Source: Acetanaerobacterium elongatum
Lineage (GTDB): Bacteria; Bacillota; Clostridia; Oscillospirales; Ruminococcaceae
DNA: 64,000 bases
Assembly: GCF_900103835.1 (NCBI RefSeq)
Contig: NZ_FNID01000008.1
Coordinates: 28,663-92,662, forward strand
Reading direction: 5' to 3'
The position numbers and the translations under genes are program-made. The notes below the pieces were generated by a model that ran no database searches, was not told where the DNA came from, and saw only the letters and a program-made list of their open reading frames with translations. Of the stretch, positions 50,228 to 60,861 are shown one piece after another. The stretch's first letter is position 1; each line of letters begins with the position of its first letter.

Positions 50228-50392
50228 TTGCTTCTTTAAGCTGATGAACAATCTTCTTTAAGAATTACGTTTTCATGGATTGCCGCTTTCCGAAGCATAG
50301 ACGCAAGCTTTAAACGCAAACGTCTGGAAATGCAGGCACAGTATGGGGCCTAAGAGCCTCGCAAAGCCAAACACAAGGAGAGTGAAACCGAA

Positions 50393-51226
50393 ATGGCTAT
50401 AAAAAGCTACAAACCGACAACCGCCGGCAGACGTAAGATGACTGTCATCGATTACTCGGTATTGTCGAAGGTGGAGCCGGAGAAGAGCCTTGTTACCACC
50501 CTAAAAAAGAATTCCGGCAGAAACAGCTATGGCCGCATTACCGTTCGTCATCGCGGCGGCGGTTCGCGCAGGAAGTACCGTATTATCGATTTCAAGCGTG
50601 ACAAGATCGGCATGCCCGCTCAGGTGCTCACGCTGGAGTACGATCCCAACCGTTCCGCTCATATTGCACTGCTGCAGTATGAAGACGGCGAGAAGCGCTA
50701 CATCCTCGCACCCAACGGCTTAAAGGTTGGCGACACCGTTATGAGCGGCCCGAACGCCGACATTATCCCCGGCAACGCACTTCCTTTGGCAAACATCCCG
50801 GTAGGTACCTTTATTCACAACGTTGAGCTCTATGCGGGCAAGGGCGGGCAGCTTGCGCGTGCCGCCGGCATTATGGCTCAGCTGATGGCGAAGGAAGGCA
50901 ACTACGCTATGATTCGTCTGCCCTCGGGCGAGCTTCGCAAGGTTCCTGTGGATTGCATGGCAACCATAGGCCAGGTGGGCAACATCGACCACGAGAACGT
51001 AAACTACGGCAAGGCAGGCCGCAAGCGTCACATGGGCTGGCGCCCGACCGTACGCGGTTCCGTAATGAACCCGAACGACCATCCGCACGGCGGTGGTGAG
51101 GGCAAGTCGCCTATCGGCCGTCCCGGCCCTGTTACCCCGTGGGGCAAGCCCGCGCTCGGTTACAAGACCCGCGCGAAGCACAACAGCTCCGATAAGTTTA
51201 TCGTGAAGCGCAGAAATGCCAAATAG
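50393..51226 (+). CDS. rplB: Ribosomal protein L2
   Basis: 50S core protein of 277 residues needed for subunit joining and peptidyl transfer. The [17 protein letters not shown] segment and the C-terminal [19 protein letters not shown] with the conserved His are diagnostic. AAGGAGAG precedes the ATG. Starts after the long structured spacer. Confidence 0.98.
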   Translation: MAIKSYKPTTAGRRKMTVIDYSVLSKVEPEKSLVTTLKKNSGRNSYGRITVRHRGGGSRRKYRIIDFKRDKIGMPAQVLTLEYDPNRSAHIALLQYEDGEKRYILAPNGLKVGDTVMSGPNADIIPGNALPLANIPVGTFIHNVELYAGKGGQLARAAGIMAQLMAKEGNYAMIRLPSGELRKVPVDCMATIGQVGNIDHENVNYGKAGRKRHMGWRPTVRGSVMNPNDHPHGGGEGKSPIGRPGPVTPWGKPALGYKTRAKHNSSDKFIVKRRNAK

Positions 51227-51252
51227 GTACTGCGAAAGGAGGCAGATGAATA

Positions 51253-51534
51253 ATGGGTAGAAGTATTAAAAAAGGGCCTTTTGTTCAACCGGTGCTTTTA
51301 AAGCGCGTAGTTGCAATGAATGATGCCGGAGAGAAAAAGGTTTTAAAAACCTGGAGCCGGGCCTCCACAATCTTCCCGGAATTCGTAGGGCATACAATAG
51401 CGGTGCACGACGGTAAAAAGCACGTGCCCGTATATGTTACCGAAGACATGGTTGGTCACAAGCTTGGTGAATTTGCCCCCACAAGAACCTTCAAGGGCCA
51501 TGCGGGTTCAAAAACCACAGCGGCCAAGAAGTAA
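51253..51534 (+). CDS. rpsS: Ribosomal protein S19
   Basis: 30S head protein of 93 residues near the A site. [19 protein letters not shown] and [17 protein letters not shown] are typical. Strong AAAGGAGGC site. Lies 26 nt after rplB. Confidence 0.97.
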   Translation: MGRSIKKGPFVQPVLLKRVVAMNDAGEKKVLKTWSRASTIFPEFVGHTIAVHDGKKHVPVYVTEDMVGHKLGEFAPTRTFKGHAGSKTTAAKK

Positions 51535-51556
51535 TTGAGGGGAAGGAGGATTACAA

Positions 51557-51892
51557 ATGGAAGCAAAGGCTTATCTGAGATATGCCCGAGTATCCCCCCG
51601 CAAGTTTAAGATTGTGCTGGATATGATTCGTAACCAGCCCACGGATATGGCGATGGCTATTTTACGCAACACCCCCAAGGCGGTTTGCGAACCCCTTGAG
51701 AAGCTGTTAAAATCGGCTGTTGCAAATGCGGAGAACAACTTCGGCATGGATAAAAACAACCTTATTGTATCGGAATGCTTCGTTTGTCCCGGACCTACCT
51801 TAAAGAGGATCAGTCCCCGGGCGCAGGGCAGAGCGTTCCGCATACTCAAGAGAACATCACACGTAACAATCGCTGTGAAGGAAAAGGAATAA
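51557..51892 (+). CDS. rplV: Ribosomal protein L22
   Basis: 50S protein of 111 residues whose hairpin lines the exit tunnel (GPTLKRISPRAQGRAF); macrolide resistance mutations map there in other species. The N-terminal AKAYLRYARVSPRKFKIVLDMIR is typical. AAGGAGG precedes it. Confidence 0.97.
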   Translation: MEAKAYLRYARVSPRKFKIVLDMIRNQPTDMAMAILRNTPKAVCEPLEKLLKSAVANAENNFGMDKNNLIVSECFVCPGPTLKRISPRAQGRAFRILKRTSHVTIAVKEKE

Positions 51893-51912
51893 GCTGAAAG
51901 AGGAGGTAAACT

Positions 51913-52596
51913 ATGGGCCAGAAAGTTCATCCACACGGCCTCAGGGTCGGTGTAATTAAGGATTGGGATTCCCGCTGGTTTGCTAAGGACAACGCTTTCG
52001 GCGATATCCTCGTTGAGGATTACAAGCTGCGCAAGTTCTTAAAACAGAACCTGTTTTTAGCCGGCGTTCCGCGCATCGAGATCGAGCGTAACGCCAATAA
52101 AGTGAGAATCAACATCCACTGCGCAAAGCCCGGCATGGTTATCGGCAAGGGCGGGGCAGGCATTGACAAGCTCCGTGCTGACTGCGAGAACCTGATTAAC
52201 AAGGGCAAGAAGGAAAAGAATACGGTGGCGCTCAATATCGTGGAGGTTAAACAACCCGATTTGAACGCACAGCTGGTAGCCGAGAACATCGCTTCCCAGC
52301 TCGAGCGCCGTGTATCGTTCCGCCGCGCGCTGAAGCAGTCGATCGGCAATGCCATGAAGAGAGGCGCGAAGGGTATTAAAACCGCAGTGTCCGGCCGTTT
52401 GGGCGGTGCTGAAATCGCGCGTACCGAGCATTATCACGAGGGTACTATCCCTCTGCAGACCATTCGTGCCGATATCGACTACGGCTTTGCCGAGGCACAC
52501 ACCACCTACGGCCGCATCGGCGTAAAGGTTTGGATTTACAGGGGCGAGGTTCTTCATGATGTGAAAAGGCCCCGGAGGGAAGGAGGTAGCAAGTAA
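51913..52596 (+). CDS. rpsC: Ribosomal protein S3
   Basis: 30S protein of 227 residues at the mRNA entry channel with a KH domain ([15 protein letters not shown]). [20 protein letters not shown] is the usual start. AGAGGAGG precedes the ATG. The stop overlaps the rplP start by one base. Confidence 0.98.
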   Translation: MGQKVHPHGLRVGVIKDWDSRWFAKDNAFGDILVEDYKLRKFLKQNLFLAGVPRIEIERNANKVRINIHCAKPGMVIGKGGAGIDKLRADCENLINKGKKEKNTVALNIVEVKQPDLNAQLVAENIASQLERRVSFRRALKQSIGNAMKRGAKGIKTAVSGRLGGAEIARTEHYHEGTIPLQTIRADIDYGFAEAHTTYGRIGVKVWIYRGEVLHDVKRPRREGGSK

Positions 52597-53021
52597 TGCT
52601 TCTACCGAAACGTGTAAAATACCGTCGTGTTCACAGAGGCCGTTTAACCGGCAGAGCTCTGCGCGGCAATACGGTTTCCAACGGCGAATACGGCTTACAG
52701 GCCTTAGAGCCGGCATGGATCACTTCCAACCAGATTGAGGCGGCCCGTATTGCAATGACCCGTTACATCAAGCGTGGCGGCCAGGTATGGATAAAGATAT
52801 TCCCCCACAAGCCGGTAACAGAGAAGCCGGCTGAAACCCGAATGGGTTCCGGTAAGGGCAGCCCCGAGTATTGGGTTGCCGTTGTAAAGCCCGGCAGAGT
52901 AATGTTTGAAATCGGCGGAGTGACGGAGGATATTGCGAAGGAAGCAATGCGTCTTGCCAGCCACAAGCTGCCTATCAAATGCAAGTTTGTTACCAAGGAA
53001 GGAATGGGTGGTGAGCAATAA
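52596..53021 (+). CDS. rplP: Ribosomal protein L16
   Basis: 50S protein of 141 residues that helps place A-site t[24 protein letters not shown] and the [21 protein letters not shown] segment are diagnostic. Overlaps rpsC and rpmC by one base each, so translation is coupled across all three. Confidence 0.98.
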   Translation: MLLPKRVKYRRVHRGRLTGRALRGNTVSNGEYGLQALEPAWITSNQIEAARIAMTRYIKRGGQVWIKIFPHKPVTEKPAETRMGSGKGSPEYWVAVVKPGRVMFEIGGVTEDIAKEAMRLASHKLPIKCKFVTKEGMGGEQ

Positions 53022-53221
53022 TGAAGGCTGTTGAGATTCGCAAACTTTCCGAAAACGAACTCGGCGCAAAGCTTATTGACCTGAAGGCCGAGCTGTTCAA
53101 CCTTCGCTTTCAGCACGCCATCAACCAGCTTGATAATCCGCAGCGCATTAAAGCAGTAAAACGTGATATTGCCCGCATTAAAACCATTATCAAGCAGAAT
53201 GCCCAAAATGGTGTGCAGTAA
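53021..53221 (+). CDS. rpmC: Ribosomal protein L29
   Basis: A 66-residue two-helix protein at the tunnel exit. The [21 protein letters not shown] helix and the [14 protein letters not shown] helix are typical. It begins on the last base of the rplP stop. Length normal. Confidence 0.96.
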   Translation: MKAVEIRKLSENELGAKLIDLKAELFNLRFQHAINQLDNPQRIKAVKRDIARIKTIIKQNAQNGVQ

Positions 53222-53240
53222 TGGAAGGGAGGATTAAGCT

Positions 53241-53498
53241 GTGAGCGAGAGAAACCTCAGAAAAACAAGGGTTGGCAAGGTTGTAAGCAACAAGATGGAC
53301 AAAACCATCGTCGTTGCCATTGAGGACAATGTCAGACACCCCCTTTACAAAAAGATTATCAAGCGCACTGTGAAGCTGAAGGCCCATGACGAGCAGAATG
53401 CTTGCGGCATCGGCGACAGGGTGGAGATTATGGAGACCCGCCCCCTCTCTAAGGATAAAAGATGGAGGCTTGTCGAGATAATCGAGAAGGCCAAATAA
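53241..53498 (+). CDS. rpsQ: Ribosomal protein S17
   Basis: 30S OB-fold protein of 85 residues. [21 protein letters not shown] and [20 protein letters not shown] are typical. Start is GTG at 53241, 8 nt after a GGGAGG site; no ATG is available nearby. 51 nt separate it from rplN. Confidence 0.97.
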   Translation: MSERNLRKTRVGKVVSNKMDKTIVVAIEDNVRHPLYKKIIKRTVKLKAHDEQNACGIGDRVEIMETRPLSKDKRWRLVEIIEKAK

Positions 53499-53549
53499 GA
53501 GACCGACTATATTTAAGAATCACTTCATAGTTGGAAGGAGGAACGCACT

Positions 53550-53918
53550 GTGATACAGATGCAGACCTATCTCAAGGTGGCCGACAACACCGGTGCCAAG
53601 GAGCTTATGTGCATCCGTGTGTTGGGCGGCTCCCGCAGGAGATATGCCAATATCGGTGATGTTGTGGTGGCTTCCGTTAAAAAGGCTGCCCCCGGCGGAA
53701 TCGTAAAAAAGGGCGATGTAGTGAAAGCGGTAATCGTTCGCTCGGCAAAAGGCGTTAGACGCAACGACGGAAGCTATATCCGTTTTGATGAAAACGCCGC
53801 CGTTATTATTAAGGAAGATAAAACCCCGAGGGGGACTCGTATCTTTGGGCCGGTAGCTCGTGAGCTTCGCGAGAGAGAATACCTGAAGATATTAAGCCTT
53901 GCCCCCGAAGTGCTGTAA
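53550..53918 (+). CDS. rplN: Ribosomal protein L14
   Basis: 50S protein of 122 residues at the subunit interface. [20 protein letters not shown] and [22 protein letters not shown] are diagnostic. I chose GTG at 53550 because the family starts MIQ and AAGGAGG sits before it; ATG 53559 would shorten the first strand. Confidence 0.97.
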   Translation: MIQMQTYLKVADNTGAKELMCIRVLGGSRRRYANIGDVVVASVKKAAPGGIVKKGDVVKAVIVRSAKGVRRNDGSYIRFDENAAVIIKEDKTPRGTRIFGPVARELREREYLKILSLAPEVL

Positions 53919-53935
53919 TGGGAGGTGCTCTGAGA

Positions 53936-54253
53936 ATGAATCAGGTTCACGTTAAAAAAGGTGACACAGTTATGATTATTTCAGGCAAAGACCGCGGCCA
54001 GAAGGGTAAAGTGCTTGAAGTAAGCCCCAAGGAAGGCAAAGTAATTGTTGAAGGGCGCAACATCGCCACGAAACATTTAAAGCCTCGCCAGATGGGCCAG
54101 GCGGGCGGCATCGTTAAGGTGGAGTCTCCGCTGTACGCCAGCAAGGTAATGCTTGTTTGCCCCAAGTGCGGCAAACAGACCAGACTTGCTCACAAGATTT
54201 TTGAGGACGGCACAAAAGCCCGTCTTTGCAAAAACTGCGGCGAAACTTTTTAA
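53936..54253 (+). CDS. rplX: Ribosomal protein L24
   Basis: 50S assembly initiator of 105 residues with a KOW motif ([21 protein letters not shown]). The C-terminal part carries a CPKCG...CKNCG zinc finger, common in Firmicutes. ATG 53936 follows GGGAGGTG and fits the family start [10 protein letters not shown]; the ATG at 53918 lacks a site. Confidence 0.96.
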   Translation: MNQVHVKKGDTVMIISGKDRGQKGKVLEVSPKEGKVIVEGRNIATKHLKPRQMGQAGGIVKVESPLYASKVMLVCPKCGKQTRLAHKIFEDGTKARLCKNCGETF

Positions 54254-54269
54254 GTAAGGAGGAAGAATC

Positions 54270-54809
54270 ATGGCAAGGCTTAACGAATACTACAAAAAAG
54301 AAGTAGCACCGGCTTTAATGAAGAAGTTCGGCTACAAAAGCGTCATGCAGATCCCTAAGCTTGAAAAGGTCGTTATCAATGTTGGCTGCGGCGAAGCCCG
54401 TGACAACGCTAAAATGATCGAGGCAATCGTATCGGATTTAGGCAAGATCACCGGCCAGAAGGCTATCGTTTGCAAGGCAAAGAAATCTGTCGCCAACTTC
54501 AAGCTCCGCGCGGGCATGAATATCGGCGCCAAGGTGACCTTAAGATCGGATAGAATGTACGAATTTGTTGACCGGTTTTTCAATGTGACGCTTCCCCGCG
54601 TTAGAGACTTCAGAGGTATCAGCGCAAACTCGTTTGACGGCCGCGGCAACTACTCCGTTGGTCTCAAAGAGCAGCTCATTTTCCCTGAAATAGAGTACGA
54701 TAAGATCGATAAGGTTAGAGGTATGGACATCTGTTTTGTCACTACCGCAAAGACCGACGAGGAAGCCCGTGAGCTGTTAGCATTAATGGGCGCCCCGTTT
54801 GCGAAGTAA
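54270..54809 (+). CDS. rplE: Ribosomal protein L5
   Basis: 5S rRNA-binding protein of 179 residues. [21 protein letters not shown] and [21 protein letters not shown] are diagnostic. AAGGAGG precedes the ATG. Length normal. Confidence 0.98.
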   Translation: MARLNEYYKKEVAPALMKKFGYKSVMQIPKLEKVVINVGCGEARDNAKMIEAIVSDLGKITGQKAIVCKAKKSVANFKLRAGMNIGAKVTLRSDRMYEFVDRFFNVTLPRVRDFRGISANSFDGRGNYSVGLKEQLIFPEIEYDKIDKVRGMDICFVTTAKTDEEARELLALMGAPFAK

Positions 54810-54824
54810 GGAGGGGTATTTTCA

Positions 54825-55010
54825 ATGGCTAAGACGTCAATGAAAGTCAAGCAGCAGAGAGCACCCAAGTTCTCGACCAGAGCATATAACCGGTGCAAGA
54901 TCTGCGGCAGACCGCACGCTTACCTTCGCAAGTTCGGTGTTTGCCGTATTTGCTTCAGGGAGCTTGCACACAAGGGCGAGATTCCGGGCGTTAAAAAGGC
55001 TAGCTGGTAA
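54825..55010 (+). CDS. rpsZ: Ribosomal protein S14, zinc-binding type Z
   Basis: A 61-residue C+ form with a CX2C...CX2C zinc site ([24 protein letters not shown]). This short form is the usual one in Clostridia. AAGGAGG precedes the ATG. No zinc-free paralogue is in the window. Confidence 0.97.
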   Translation: MAKTSMKVKQQRAPKFSTRAYNRCKICGRPHAYLRKFGVCRICFRELAHKGEIPGVKKASW

Positions 55011-55028
55011 GCAAAGGAGGTTGAAGGC

Positions 55029-55427
55029 ATGCAAATCACCGATCCTATCGCCGATATGCTAACGCGCATCAGAAACGCGTGCACGGCAAAGCATGACACG
55101 GTGGAGATCCCCGCATCGAACATGAAAAAGTCGATTGCCCAGATTCTTCTGGAAGAGGGATACATCAAGAGCTATAATGTTACCGATGACGGTAAGCAAG
55201 GCATCATCCGTATTGTATTAAAGTACGGTGAAAACAAGTCTCAGGTTATTAAAGGGCTTCGCAGGGTTTCTAAGCCCGGCCTGCGCATATACACCAGCTG
55301 CGAGGACATGCCTAAGGTTTTAAAGGGCCTTGGCATTGCGATTATGTCTACATCCAGAGGCGTAATGACCGATAAAAAGGCACGCGCCGAAAAGGTAGGC
55401 GGAGAAGTCCTTGCGTATATTTGGTAA
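55029..55427 (+). CDS. rpsH: Ribosomal protein S8
   Basis: 30S central-domain organiser of 132 residues; in enteric bacteria it represses the spc operon. [16 protein letters not shown] and [26 protein letters not shown] are diagnostic. AAAGGAGG precedes the ATG. Confidence 0.98.
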   Translation: MQITDPIADMLTRIRNACTAKHDTVEIPASNMKKSIAQILLEEGYIKSYNVTDDGKQGIIRIVLKYGENKSQVIKGLRRVSKPGLRIYTSCEDMPKVLKGLGIAIMSTSRGVMTDKKARAEKVGGEVLAYIW

Positions 55428-55442
55428 GGAGGTGTACCGCGA

Positions 55443-55991
55443 ATGTCTCGTATAGGTAGAAAAGAAATCGTCATCCCCCAGGGGGTAGACGTAAAGGTTG
55501 CAGGCAGCACGGTTACCGTGAAGGGCCCGAAGGGAACACTCGAAAACACCTTCAATCCCGCTATCTCTTTTGAGGTGAAGGACGGCAAGATTCACGTAAC
55601 ACGCGCAAGCGACAGCAAGGAGCATAAGTCTTTACACGGCTTAACCAGAACACTGGTTGCCAACATGGTAAAGGGCACCCACGAGGGCTTCTCTAAGGAG
55701 CTTGAGATTAACGGTGTAGGTTACCGTGCCGCAAAGCAGGGCAAGAACCTTGTGCTCACCCTCGGTTATTCCCATCAGGTGATTGTTGCCGAGGAAAACG
55801 GCATTACCATTGATGTTCCCGCCCCCAATAAGGTGATTGTAAACGGCGCCGACAAGCAGGCTGTAGGCCAGTTTGCAGCCGAGATTCGTGAGAAGCGTCC
55901 GCCGGAGCCTTACAAGGGCAAGGGCATTAAGTACGTAAACGAAGTAATCATCCGCAAGGAAGGCAAGGCCGGCAAGGGCGGCAAGAAGTAA
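55443..55991 (+). CDS. rplF: Ribosomal protein L6
   Basis: 50S protein of 182 residues near the factor-binding site. [19 protein letters not shown] at the start and [21 protein letters not shown] near the end are typical. The TAAGGAGGT site overlaps the rpsH stop. Confidence 0.98.
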   Translation: MSRIGRKEIVIPQGVDVKVAGSTVTVKGPKGTLENTFNPAISFEVKDGKIHVTRASDSKEHKSLHGLTRTLVANMVKGTHEGFSKELEINGVGYRAAKQGKNLVLTLGYSHQVIVAEENGITIDVPAPNKVIVNGADKQAVGQFAAEIREKRPPEPYKGKGIKYVNEVIIRKEGKAGKGGKK

Positions 55992-56008
55992 GAAAGGAAT
56001 GAGTAAGC

Positions 56009-56368
56009 ATGGTAACGAAGCAGGATTCCAATCTTGCAAGGCTTAAAAGGCACCGCAGAGTTCGTGCCAAAATCAGCGGCACGGCACAGCGCCCACGCCT
56101 GACTGTATTCCGCTCTTCTAAGCACATCTATGCCCAGCTGATCGATGACATTAACGGCGCTACCTTAGTTTCCGCCTCTACACTCGACAAGGAGTTTGAG
56201 GGTAACGGCAGCAACAAGGACGCAGCGAAGAAAATCGGCGAGCTGCTTGCGAAAAAAGCAACCGGCAAGGGCATTGAAAATGTTGTATTCGACAGAAGCG
56301 GATACATTTATCACGGCCGCGTGAAAGAGCTGGCTGAAGGAGCCCGCGAAGGCGGCCTCAAGTTCTAA
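56009..56368 (+). CDS. rplR: Ribosomal protein L18
   Basis: 5S rRNA-binding protein of 119 residues. [29 protein letters not shown] and [24 protein letters not shown] are diagnostic. AAAGGAATG lies before the ATG. Confidence 0.98.
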   Translation: MVTKQDSNLARLKRHRRVRAKISGTAQRPRLTVFRSSKHIYAQLIDDINGATLVSASTLDKEFEGNGSNKDAAKKIGELLAKKATGKGIENVVFDRSGYIYHGRVKELAEGAREGGLKF

Positions 56369-56386
56369 AGGATAGGAGGTATACTT

Positions 56387-56887
56387 TTGGCTAGAATAGA
56401 CGCTTCAACGCTTGACCTTAAGGAAAAGGTCGTTGCCATTAACCGTGTATCCAAGACGGTAAAGGGCGGTCGTATCTTCAAGTTTGCAGCCCTGGTAGTT
56501 GTAGGTGACGGCAACGGCACCATAGGCTTCGGGCTTGGCAAGGCCTCCGAGGTACCCGATGCAATCCGCAAGGGAATTGAGGACGCAAAGAAAAACCTCA
56601 TCAAGGTTTCTTTAAAGGGCACCAGCATACCGCATGAGGTTATTGGTGAGTTCGGCGCAGGCCGTGTTCTGATGAAGCCCGCTGCACCCGGTACCGGTGT
56701 TATTGCCGGCGGCCCCGTGCGTGCTGTGGTTGAGACCGTAGGCATTAAGGATATCAGAACCAAGTCGCTCCGTTCAAACAACCCCTGCAACGTAGTAAGC
56801 GCTACCATCAATGGTCTGGCTTCGCTGCGCAATGCAGACGAGATTGCTGCTGTACGCGGCAAATCCGCAAAAGAAATTATAGGCTAA
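56387..56887 (+). CDS. rpsE: Ribosomal protein S5
   Basis: 30S protein of 166 residues important for decoding fidelity. [25 protein letters not shown] and [13 protein letters not shown] are diagnostic. Start is TTG at 56387, 5 nt after AGGAGGT; this codon is the only one placed well. Confidence 0.97.
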   Translation: MARIDASTLDLKEKVVAINRVSKTVKGGRIFKFAALVVVGDGNGTIGFGLGKASEVPDAIRKGIEDAKKNLIKVSLKGTSIPHEVIGEFGAGRVLMKPAAPGTGVIAGGPVRAVVETVGIKDIRTKSLRSNNPCNVVSATINGLASLRNADEIAAVRGKSAKEIIG

Positions 56888-56903
56888 GGGAGGAAAGAGT
56901 TTT

Positions 56904-57083
56904 ATGGCAAGTCTTAAGATAACGCTTGTGAAAAGCCTTGTTGGCAGAAAAGACGATCAGATTGCCACAGCTCATTCGCTCGGTCTTCGTAAAATCGGAG
57001 ATGTTACCGAGCAGCCCGATAATGAGCCTACCAAGGGTAAGATCACAAAAATATCCCACCTCGTCGAGGTAACCGAAGCGTAA
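56904..57083 (+). CDS. rpmD: Ribosomal protein L30
   Basis: A 59-residue 50S protein. It starts [20 protein letters not shown] and continues with [16 protein letters not shown]. It fills the usual slot between rpsE and rplO. GGGAGGAAAG precedes the ATG. Confidence 0.97.
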   Translation: MASLKITLVKSLVGRKDDQIATAHSLGLRKIGDVTEQPDNEPTKGKITKISHLVEVTEA

Positions 57084-57103
57084 AGCAAGGAGGTGCGAGC
57101 ACA

Positions 57104-57544
57104 ATGAAACTACACGAGCTTTCACCGGCTCCCGGCTCTACGAAAGAAGCCTTTCGTAAGGGCAGAGGCGCCGGTTCGGGTAACGGCAAAACCGCGGGTA
57201 AAGGCCATAAGGGCCAGAATGCGCGTTCGGGCGGCGGCGTAAGGCCGGGCTTTGAAGGCGGCCAGATGCCCCTTGCAAGGCGTCTGCCCAAGAGAGGTTT
57301 TGTGAATATCTTTGCCACAACGTATGCAACCATCAATGTTTCCGATCTTGATAAGTTTGAAAACGGCGCGGTTGTAGACGCAGCGGCATTAAAAGAAGCA
57401 GGTCTTTTAAAGAAGTCTCTGGACGGTGTTAAAATCCTTGGCAACGGTGAAGTAACCAAGAAGCTTACCGTTAAGGCTGCCGCTTTCTCTGCGTCTGCAA
57501 AAGAAAAGATTGAGAAGGCAGGCGGAAAGGCCGAGGTGATTTAG
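57104..57544 (+). CDS. rplO: Ribosomal protein L15
   Basis: 50S protein of 146 residues. [20 protein letters not shown] and the Gly/Lys/Arg-rich [21 protein letters not shown] stretch are typical. CAAGGAGGTG site. One base separates its stop from the secY ATG, so secY is coupled. Confidence 0.98.
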   Translation: MKLHELSPAPGSTKEAFRKGRGAGSGNGKTAGKGHKGQNARSGGGVRPGFEGGQMPLARRLPKRGFVNIFATTYATINVSDLDKFENGAVVDAAALKEAGLLKKSLDGVKILGNGEVTKKLTVKAAAFSASAKEKIEKAGGKAEVI

Positions 57545-57545
57545 G

Positions 57546-58841
57546 ATGTTTGAAACCTTAAAGAATGCGTGGAAAATCGTCGATTTAAGAAAAAAGATCC
57601 TATTCACACTCTTCATCTTAGTAATTTATCGTTTGGGCTGCGCGATTCCGGTACCGTTTATCGATCCCTCTGTTCTTCAGAACATGATGGGTGAGGATAC
57701 GGTGTTCGGATTTCTGAACGCCGTAAGCGGCGGTGCCTTTGAGGACGCAACCGTTTTGGCACTGGGCGTTATCCCCTATATTAACGCACAGATTATCATA
57801 CAGCTGCTGACTATCGCTATTCCCGCCCTTGAAAGGCTTGCCAAAGAGGGCGAAGACGGCCGTAAGAAGCTTAACGCGATTACGCGTTATTCCACCATCG
57901 GCCTGGCGATTCTGCAGGGCTTTGGCTACTACCTCGTTCTGAAGAATCAGAAGGGTGCTTTGCTTTATTCCACCGGAGTTTCCGGTGTACTTACAGCGGT
58001 TACGCTGGTTGTAATCTTTACAGCGGGCGCAATGCTGGCCATGTGGCTGGGCGATCAAATCACCGACAAGGGTATCGGCAACGGTATTTCCTTCCTGATT
58101 TTCGCGAATATTACGGCAAGGCTGCCTACCGAGGTTAGCAAGTTTATTAAATACCTGCAGTTTGCGCAGGAGGGCCAGACACAGTATTTCTTCTATGTGC
58201 CGCTTATGATTGTTGTTATGGTGGCGACCATTGTAATGATCATCTTCATGAACAACGCTGAGCGCCGCATTTCCGTGCAGTACGCAAAGCGCGTGGTTGG
58301 CCGCAAGATGTACGGCGGGCAGAACACCCATATTCCGATTAAGGTAAATATGTCGGGCGTGCTCCCCATCATCTTCGCAAGCTCATTCTTAGCGCTTCCC
58401 GCTACCATTCGCATGTTTGTATCACCCGCGCCCGGTTCGTTCTGGGACCAGTTCTTTAACGCCTTCAGCACCCGGTCGCTGGTTTACGGCATCTTCTACT
58501 TCCTGCTGATTATCGCCTTTAACTACTTTTATGTGGCGGTACAGTATAACCCCATCGAGATCGCCAATAATCTACGTAAAAACAACGGCGGCATCCCCGG
58601 CATTCGCCCCGGAAAGCCCACCTCCGATTTCATCGGGCGCGTTGTTTCGCGTATCACCTTTATCGGCGCACTCTTCCTTGGTGTTGTAGCGACGCTGCCG
58701 ATTGCCATCGGCGGTATTACCAACATGAGCGTTTCCCTTACCGGTACCTCCCTCATCATCGTGGTAGGTGTTGCGCTTGAGACGGTGAAGACGCTGGAGT
58801 CGCAGATGATGATGCGTCATTACAAGGGGTTCCTTGAGTAA
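57546..58841 (+). CDS. secY: Preprotein translocase subunit SecY
   Basis: Channel-forming component of the Sec translocon, 431 residues with ten membrane helices. FETLKNAWKIVDLRKKILFTL starts the protein; the plug and lateral-gate helices and the KNNGGIPGIRPGKPT loop are in place. Its activity is needed for the many secreted proteins coded elsewhere in this window. Confidence 0.98.
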   Translation: MFETLKNAWKIVDLRKKILFTLFILVIYRLGCAIPVPFIDPSVLQNMMGEDTVFGFLNAVSGGAFEDATVLALGVIPYINAQIIIQLLTIAIPALERLAKEGEDGRKKLNAITRYSTIGLAILQGFGYYLVLKNQKGALLYSTGVSGVLTAVTLVVIFTAGAMLAMWLGDQITDKGIGNGISFLIFANITARLPTEVSKFIKYLQFAQEGQTQYFFYVPLMIVVMVATIVMIIFMNNAERRISVQYAKRVVGRKMYGGQNTHIPIKVNMSGVLPIIFASSFLALPATIRMFVSPAPGSFWDQFFNAFSTRSLVYGIFYFLLIIAFNYFYVAVQYNPIEIANNLRKNNGGIPGIRPGKPTSDFIGRVVSRITFIGALFLGVVATLPIAIGGITNMSVSLTGTSLIIVVGVALETVKTLESQMMMRHYKGFLE

Positions 58842-58880
58842 GCGTTTGCAGATAACAGATAAGAAAGGAATGGTTACACG

Positions 58881-59513
58881 ATGAACCTGATACTTCTTGG
58901 CGCACCGGGTGCCGGCAAAGGCACACAGGCGGAGATTATCTGTGAGAAGCTGAATATCCCTACCATCAGCACAGGCAACATTATGCGCGAGGCGATTAAA
59001 AACCAGACAGAACTGGGGATGAAGGCGAAATCGTTTATTGATTCCGGCGCACTTGTGCCGGATGACATCGTGATTGCCATCATCAAGGAGCGCCTTGCAC
59101 AGAGTGACTGTAATAACGGTTTTATCCTCGACGGCGTTCCCCGCACCGTGCCTCAGGCCGAAGCGCTTGACCGCATGGGAGTTAGGATTGACAAGGTGGT
59201 AGACATCGAGGTAGCCGACGAAAAGATTGAAAAGCGCCTTTCCGGCAGACGCGTATGTGAGCAGTGCGGTTCCTCCTATCACCTGGACTTTAAGCCCTCG
59301 GCGAAGGAAGGAATCTGCGACAAGTGCGAGGGGAAGCTGGTAATCCGCAAGGACGACCAGCCCGAAACCGTGCGCGAGCGCCTGCGCGTTTACCATGAGC
59401 AGACCGAACCGCTCAAGGACTACTATGCAAAGCAGAATAAGCTTTGTGTAGTGGAGGGACAGGAGGAAGTGGCCGATACCACCGCTCTTGTTCTAAAAGC
59501 GCTGGGGAACTGA
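58881..59513 (+). CDS. adk: Adenylate kinase
   Basis: Phosphotransferase of 210 residues that balances ATP, ADP and AMP. P-loop GAPGAGKGTQA at the N-terminus; LID domain with a four-Cys zinc site (CEQCG...CDKC), the usual Gram-positive form. AAAGGAATG lies upstream. Standard neighbour of secY and map. Confidence 0.98.
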   Translation: MNLILLGAPGAGKGTQAEIICEKLNIPTISTGNIMREAIKNQTELGMKAKSFIDSGALVPDDIVIAIIKERLAQSDCNNGFILDGVPRTVPQAEALDRMGVRIDKVVDIEVADEKIEKRLSGRRVCEQCGSSYHLDFKPSAKEGICDKCEGKLVIRKDDQPETVRERLRVYHEQTEPLKDYYAKQNKLCVVEGQEEVADTTALVLKALGN

Positions 59514-59516
59514 ATC

Positions 59517-60263
59517 ATGGTTGTTTTAAAAAGCAAAGCGGACCTTGAAGCGATGCGGGTTGCGGGAAGAATCTCTGCACAGGCCCTTAAGCTGGGCGGC
59601 GAGAGCATTGCCGCCGGCATGACAACGAAGGAGCTGGATAGGATTATCCACCGGTTTATTGTTGCGAGCGGTGCGGTTCCCAGTTTTCTGGGGTATAACG
59701 GATTCCCGGCCAGCGCCTGCATCTCGGTGAACAACGAGGTCATTCACGGTATCCCGTCGGACCGTGTCATGAAAGAGGGCGACATCGTAAGCATTGATGT
59801 CGGGGCCACAATTGGCGGCTTTCATGGAGACAACGCGGCGACCTTTCCGGTAGGAAAGATAAGCGAATCGGCACAAAAACTGCTTGATGTAACCAAGCAA
59901 AGCCTGTATGAGGCGATTAAAGCTGCCAAGCCGGGCGCCAGAATAGGCGATATCGGCAGTACTGTTCAGCAGTATTGCGAAAAGCACGGATACGGTGTGG
60001 TGCGCGAGTATGTGGGCCATGGAATAGGATCACACATGCACGAGGCACCCGATGTTCCGAACTACGGCGTCGCAGGCAGAGGAACCCGATTGCTCCCCGG
60101 CATGACCATATGCATAGAGCCTATGATTAACGAAAAGGGAGCGGGCATTAAGGTTCTTTCCGACGGCTGGACGGTGGTTACCGCCAGCGGAGGGCTGTCG
60201 GCGCACTTTGAACACGCCATCGCCATTACGGATGATGGCCCTGTCATCCTAACCCTGCCCTGA
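59517..60263 (+). CDS. map: Methionine aminopeptidase, type I
   Basis: Metalloprotease of 248 residues that removes the initiator Met. Metal ligands are visible: Asp in SIDVGATIGGFHGD (two Asp 11 residues apart), His in YVGHGIGSHMHE, Glu in CIEPMINE and the last Glu in HFEHAIAITDDG. Three bases after adk, with the ribosome site inside the adk end. Normal length. Confidence 0.97.
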   Translation: MVVLKSKADLEAMRVAGRISAQALKLGGESIAAGMTTKELDRIIHRFIVASGAVPSFLGYNGFPASACISVNNEVIHGIPSDRVMKEGDIVSIDVGATIGGFHGDNAATFPVGKISESAQKLLDVTKQSLYEAIKAAKPGARIGDIGSTVQQYCEKHGYGVVREYVGHGIGSHMHEAPDVPNYGVAGRGTRLLPGMTICIEPMINEKGAGIKVLSDGWTVVTASGGLSAHFEHAIAITDDGPVILTLP

Positions 60264-60278
60264 CAAGGAGGATGCGGA

Positions 60279-60542
60279 GTGCTGATCGAAAAAGGAATGA
60301 TTGTTAAGTCTGTTGCGGGGCACGACCAGAACCGCTTTTATGTGGTGATAAGCGCCGACGGTATAAACGCAAGGATTGCCGACGGTAAGGTTCGCCCCTT
60401 AGAAAAGCCAAAAAGCAAGAAGGTAAAGCACCTTGCCGCGACAACCGCGCGGGTGGATGCCGAAGCGATTACGACCAACAGACAGCTCAGACAGGTGCTT
60501 GCCGCCTATAACAACGGCAGGCGTGAGGAGAACATCGAGTAA
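60279..60542 (+). CDS. KOW-domain RNA-binding protein
   Basis: An 87-residue protein with an N-terminal KOW-like segment (KGMIVKSVAGHDQNRFYVVI), distantly like archaeal L14e. It is commonly found between map and infA in Clostridia. GTG start at 60279 after AAGGAGG. Role unproven; binding to rRNA or the ribosome is the usual assumption. Confidence 0.85.
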   Translation: MLIEKGMIVKSVAGHDQNRFYVVISADGINARIADGKVRPLEKPKSKKVKHLAATTARVDAEAITTNRQLRQVLAAYNNGRREENIE

Positions 60543-60554
60543 GGAGGTATTTGC

Positions 60555-60773
60555 TTGTCAAAAGACGACGTAATTGAGGTTGAGGGCACGGTACTTGAGG
60601 CGCTCCCGAACGCAATGTTTCAGGTTGAGCTTCAAAACGGGCACAAAATACTGGCCCATATCTCGGGAAAGCTGCGCATGAACTTCATACGCATCCTTCC
60701 GGGCGACAAGGTTACGGTCGAAATGTCGCCGTATGACCTTTCGAGAGGACGCATTACATGGCGCTCCAAATGA
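60555..60773 (+). CDS. infA: Translation initiation factor IF-1
   Basis: OB-fold factor of 72 residues that fills the A site during initiation. [24 protein letters not shown] and [21 protein letters not shown] are diagnostic. TTG start at 60555, 6 nt after AAGGAGGT. Confidence 0.97.
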   Translation: MSKDDVIEVEGTVLEALPNAMFQVELQNGHKILAHISGKLRMNFIRILPGDKVTVEMSPYDLSRGRITWRSK

Positions 60774-60861
60774 GCCGCTCGTCAGAGTGGTTCAGTAGAA
60801 TTAAACAATGCGCGCATCGTGCTTAAATGGGGCGCGGTGTGCATGCAAGGAGGTATTTCAC

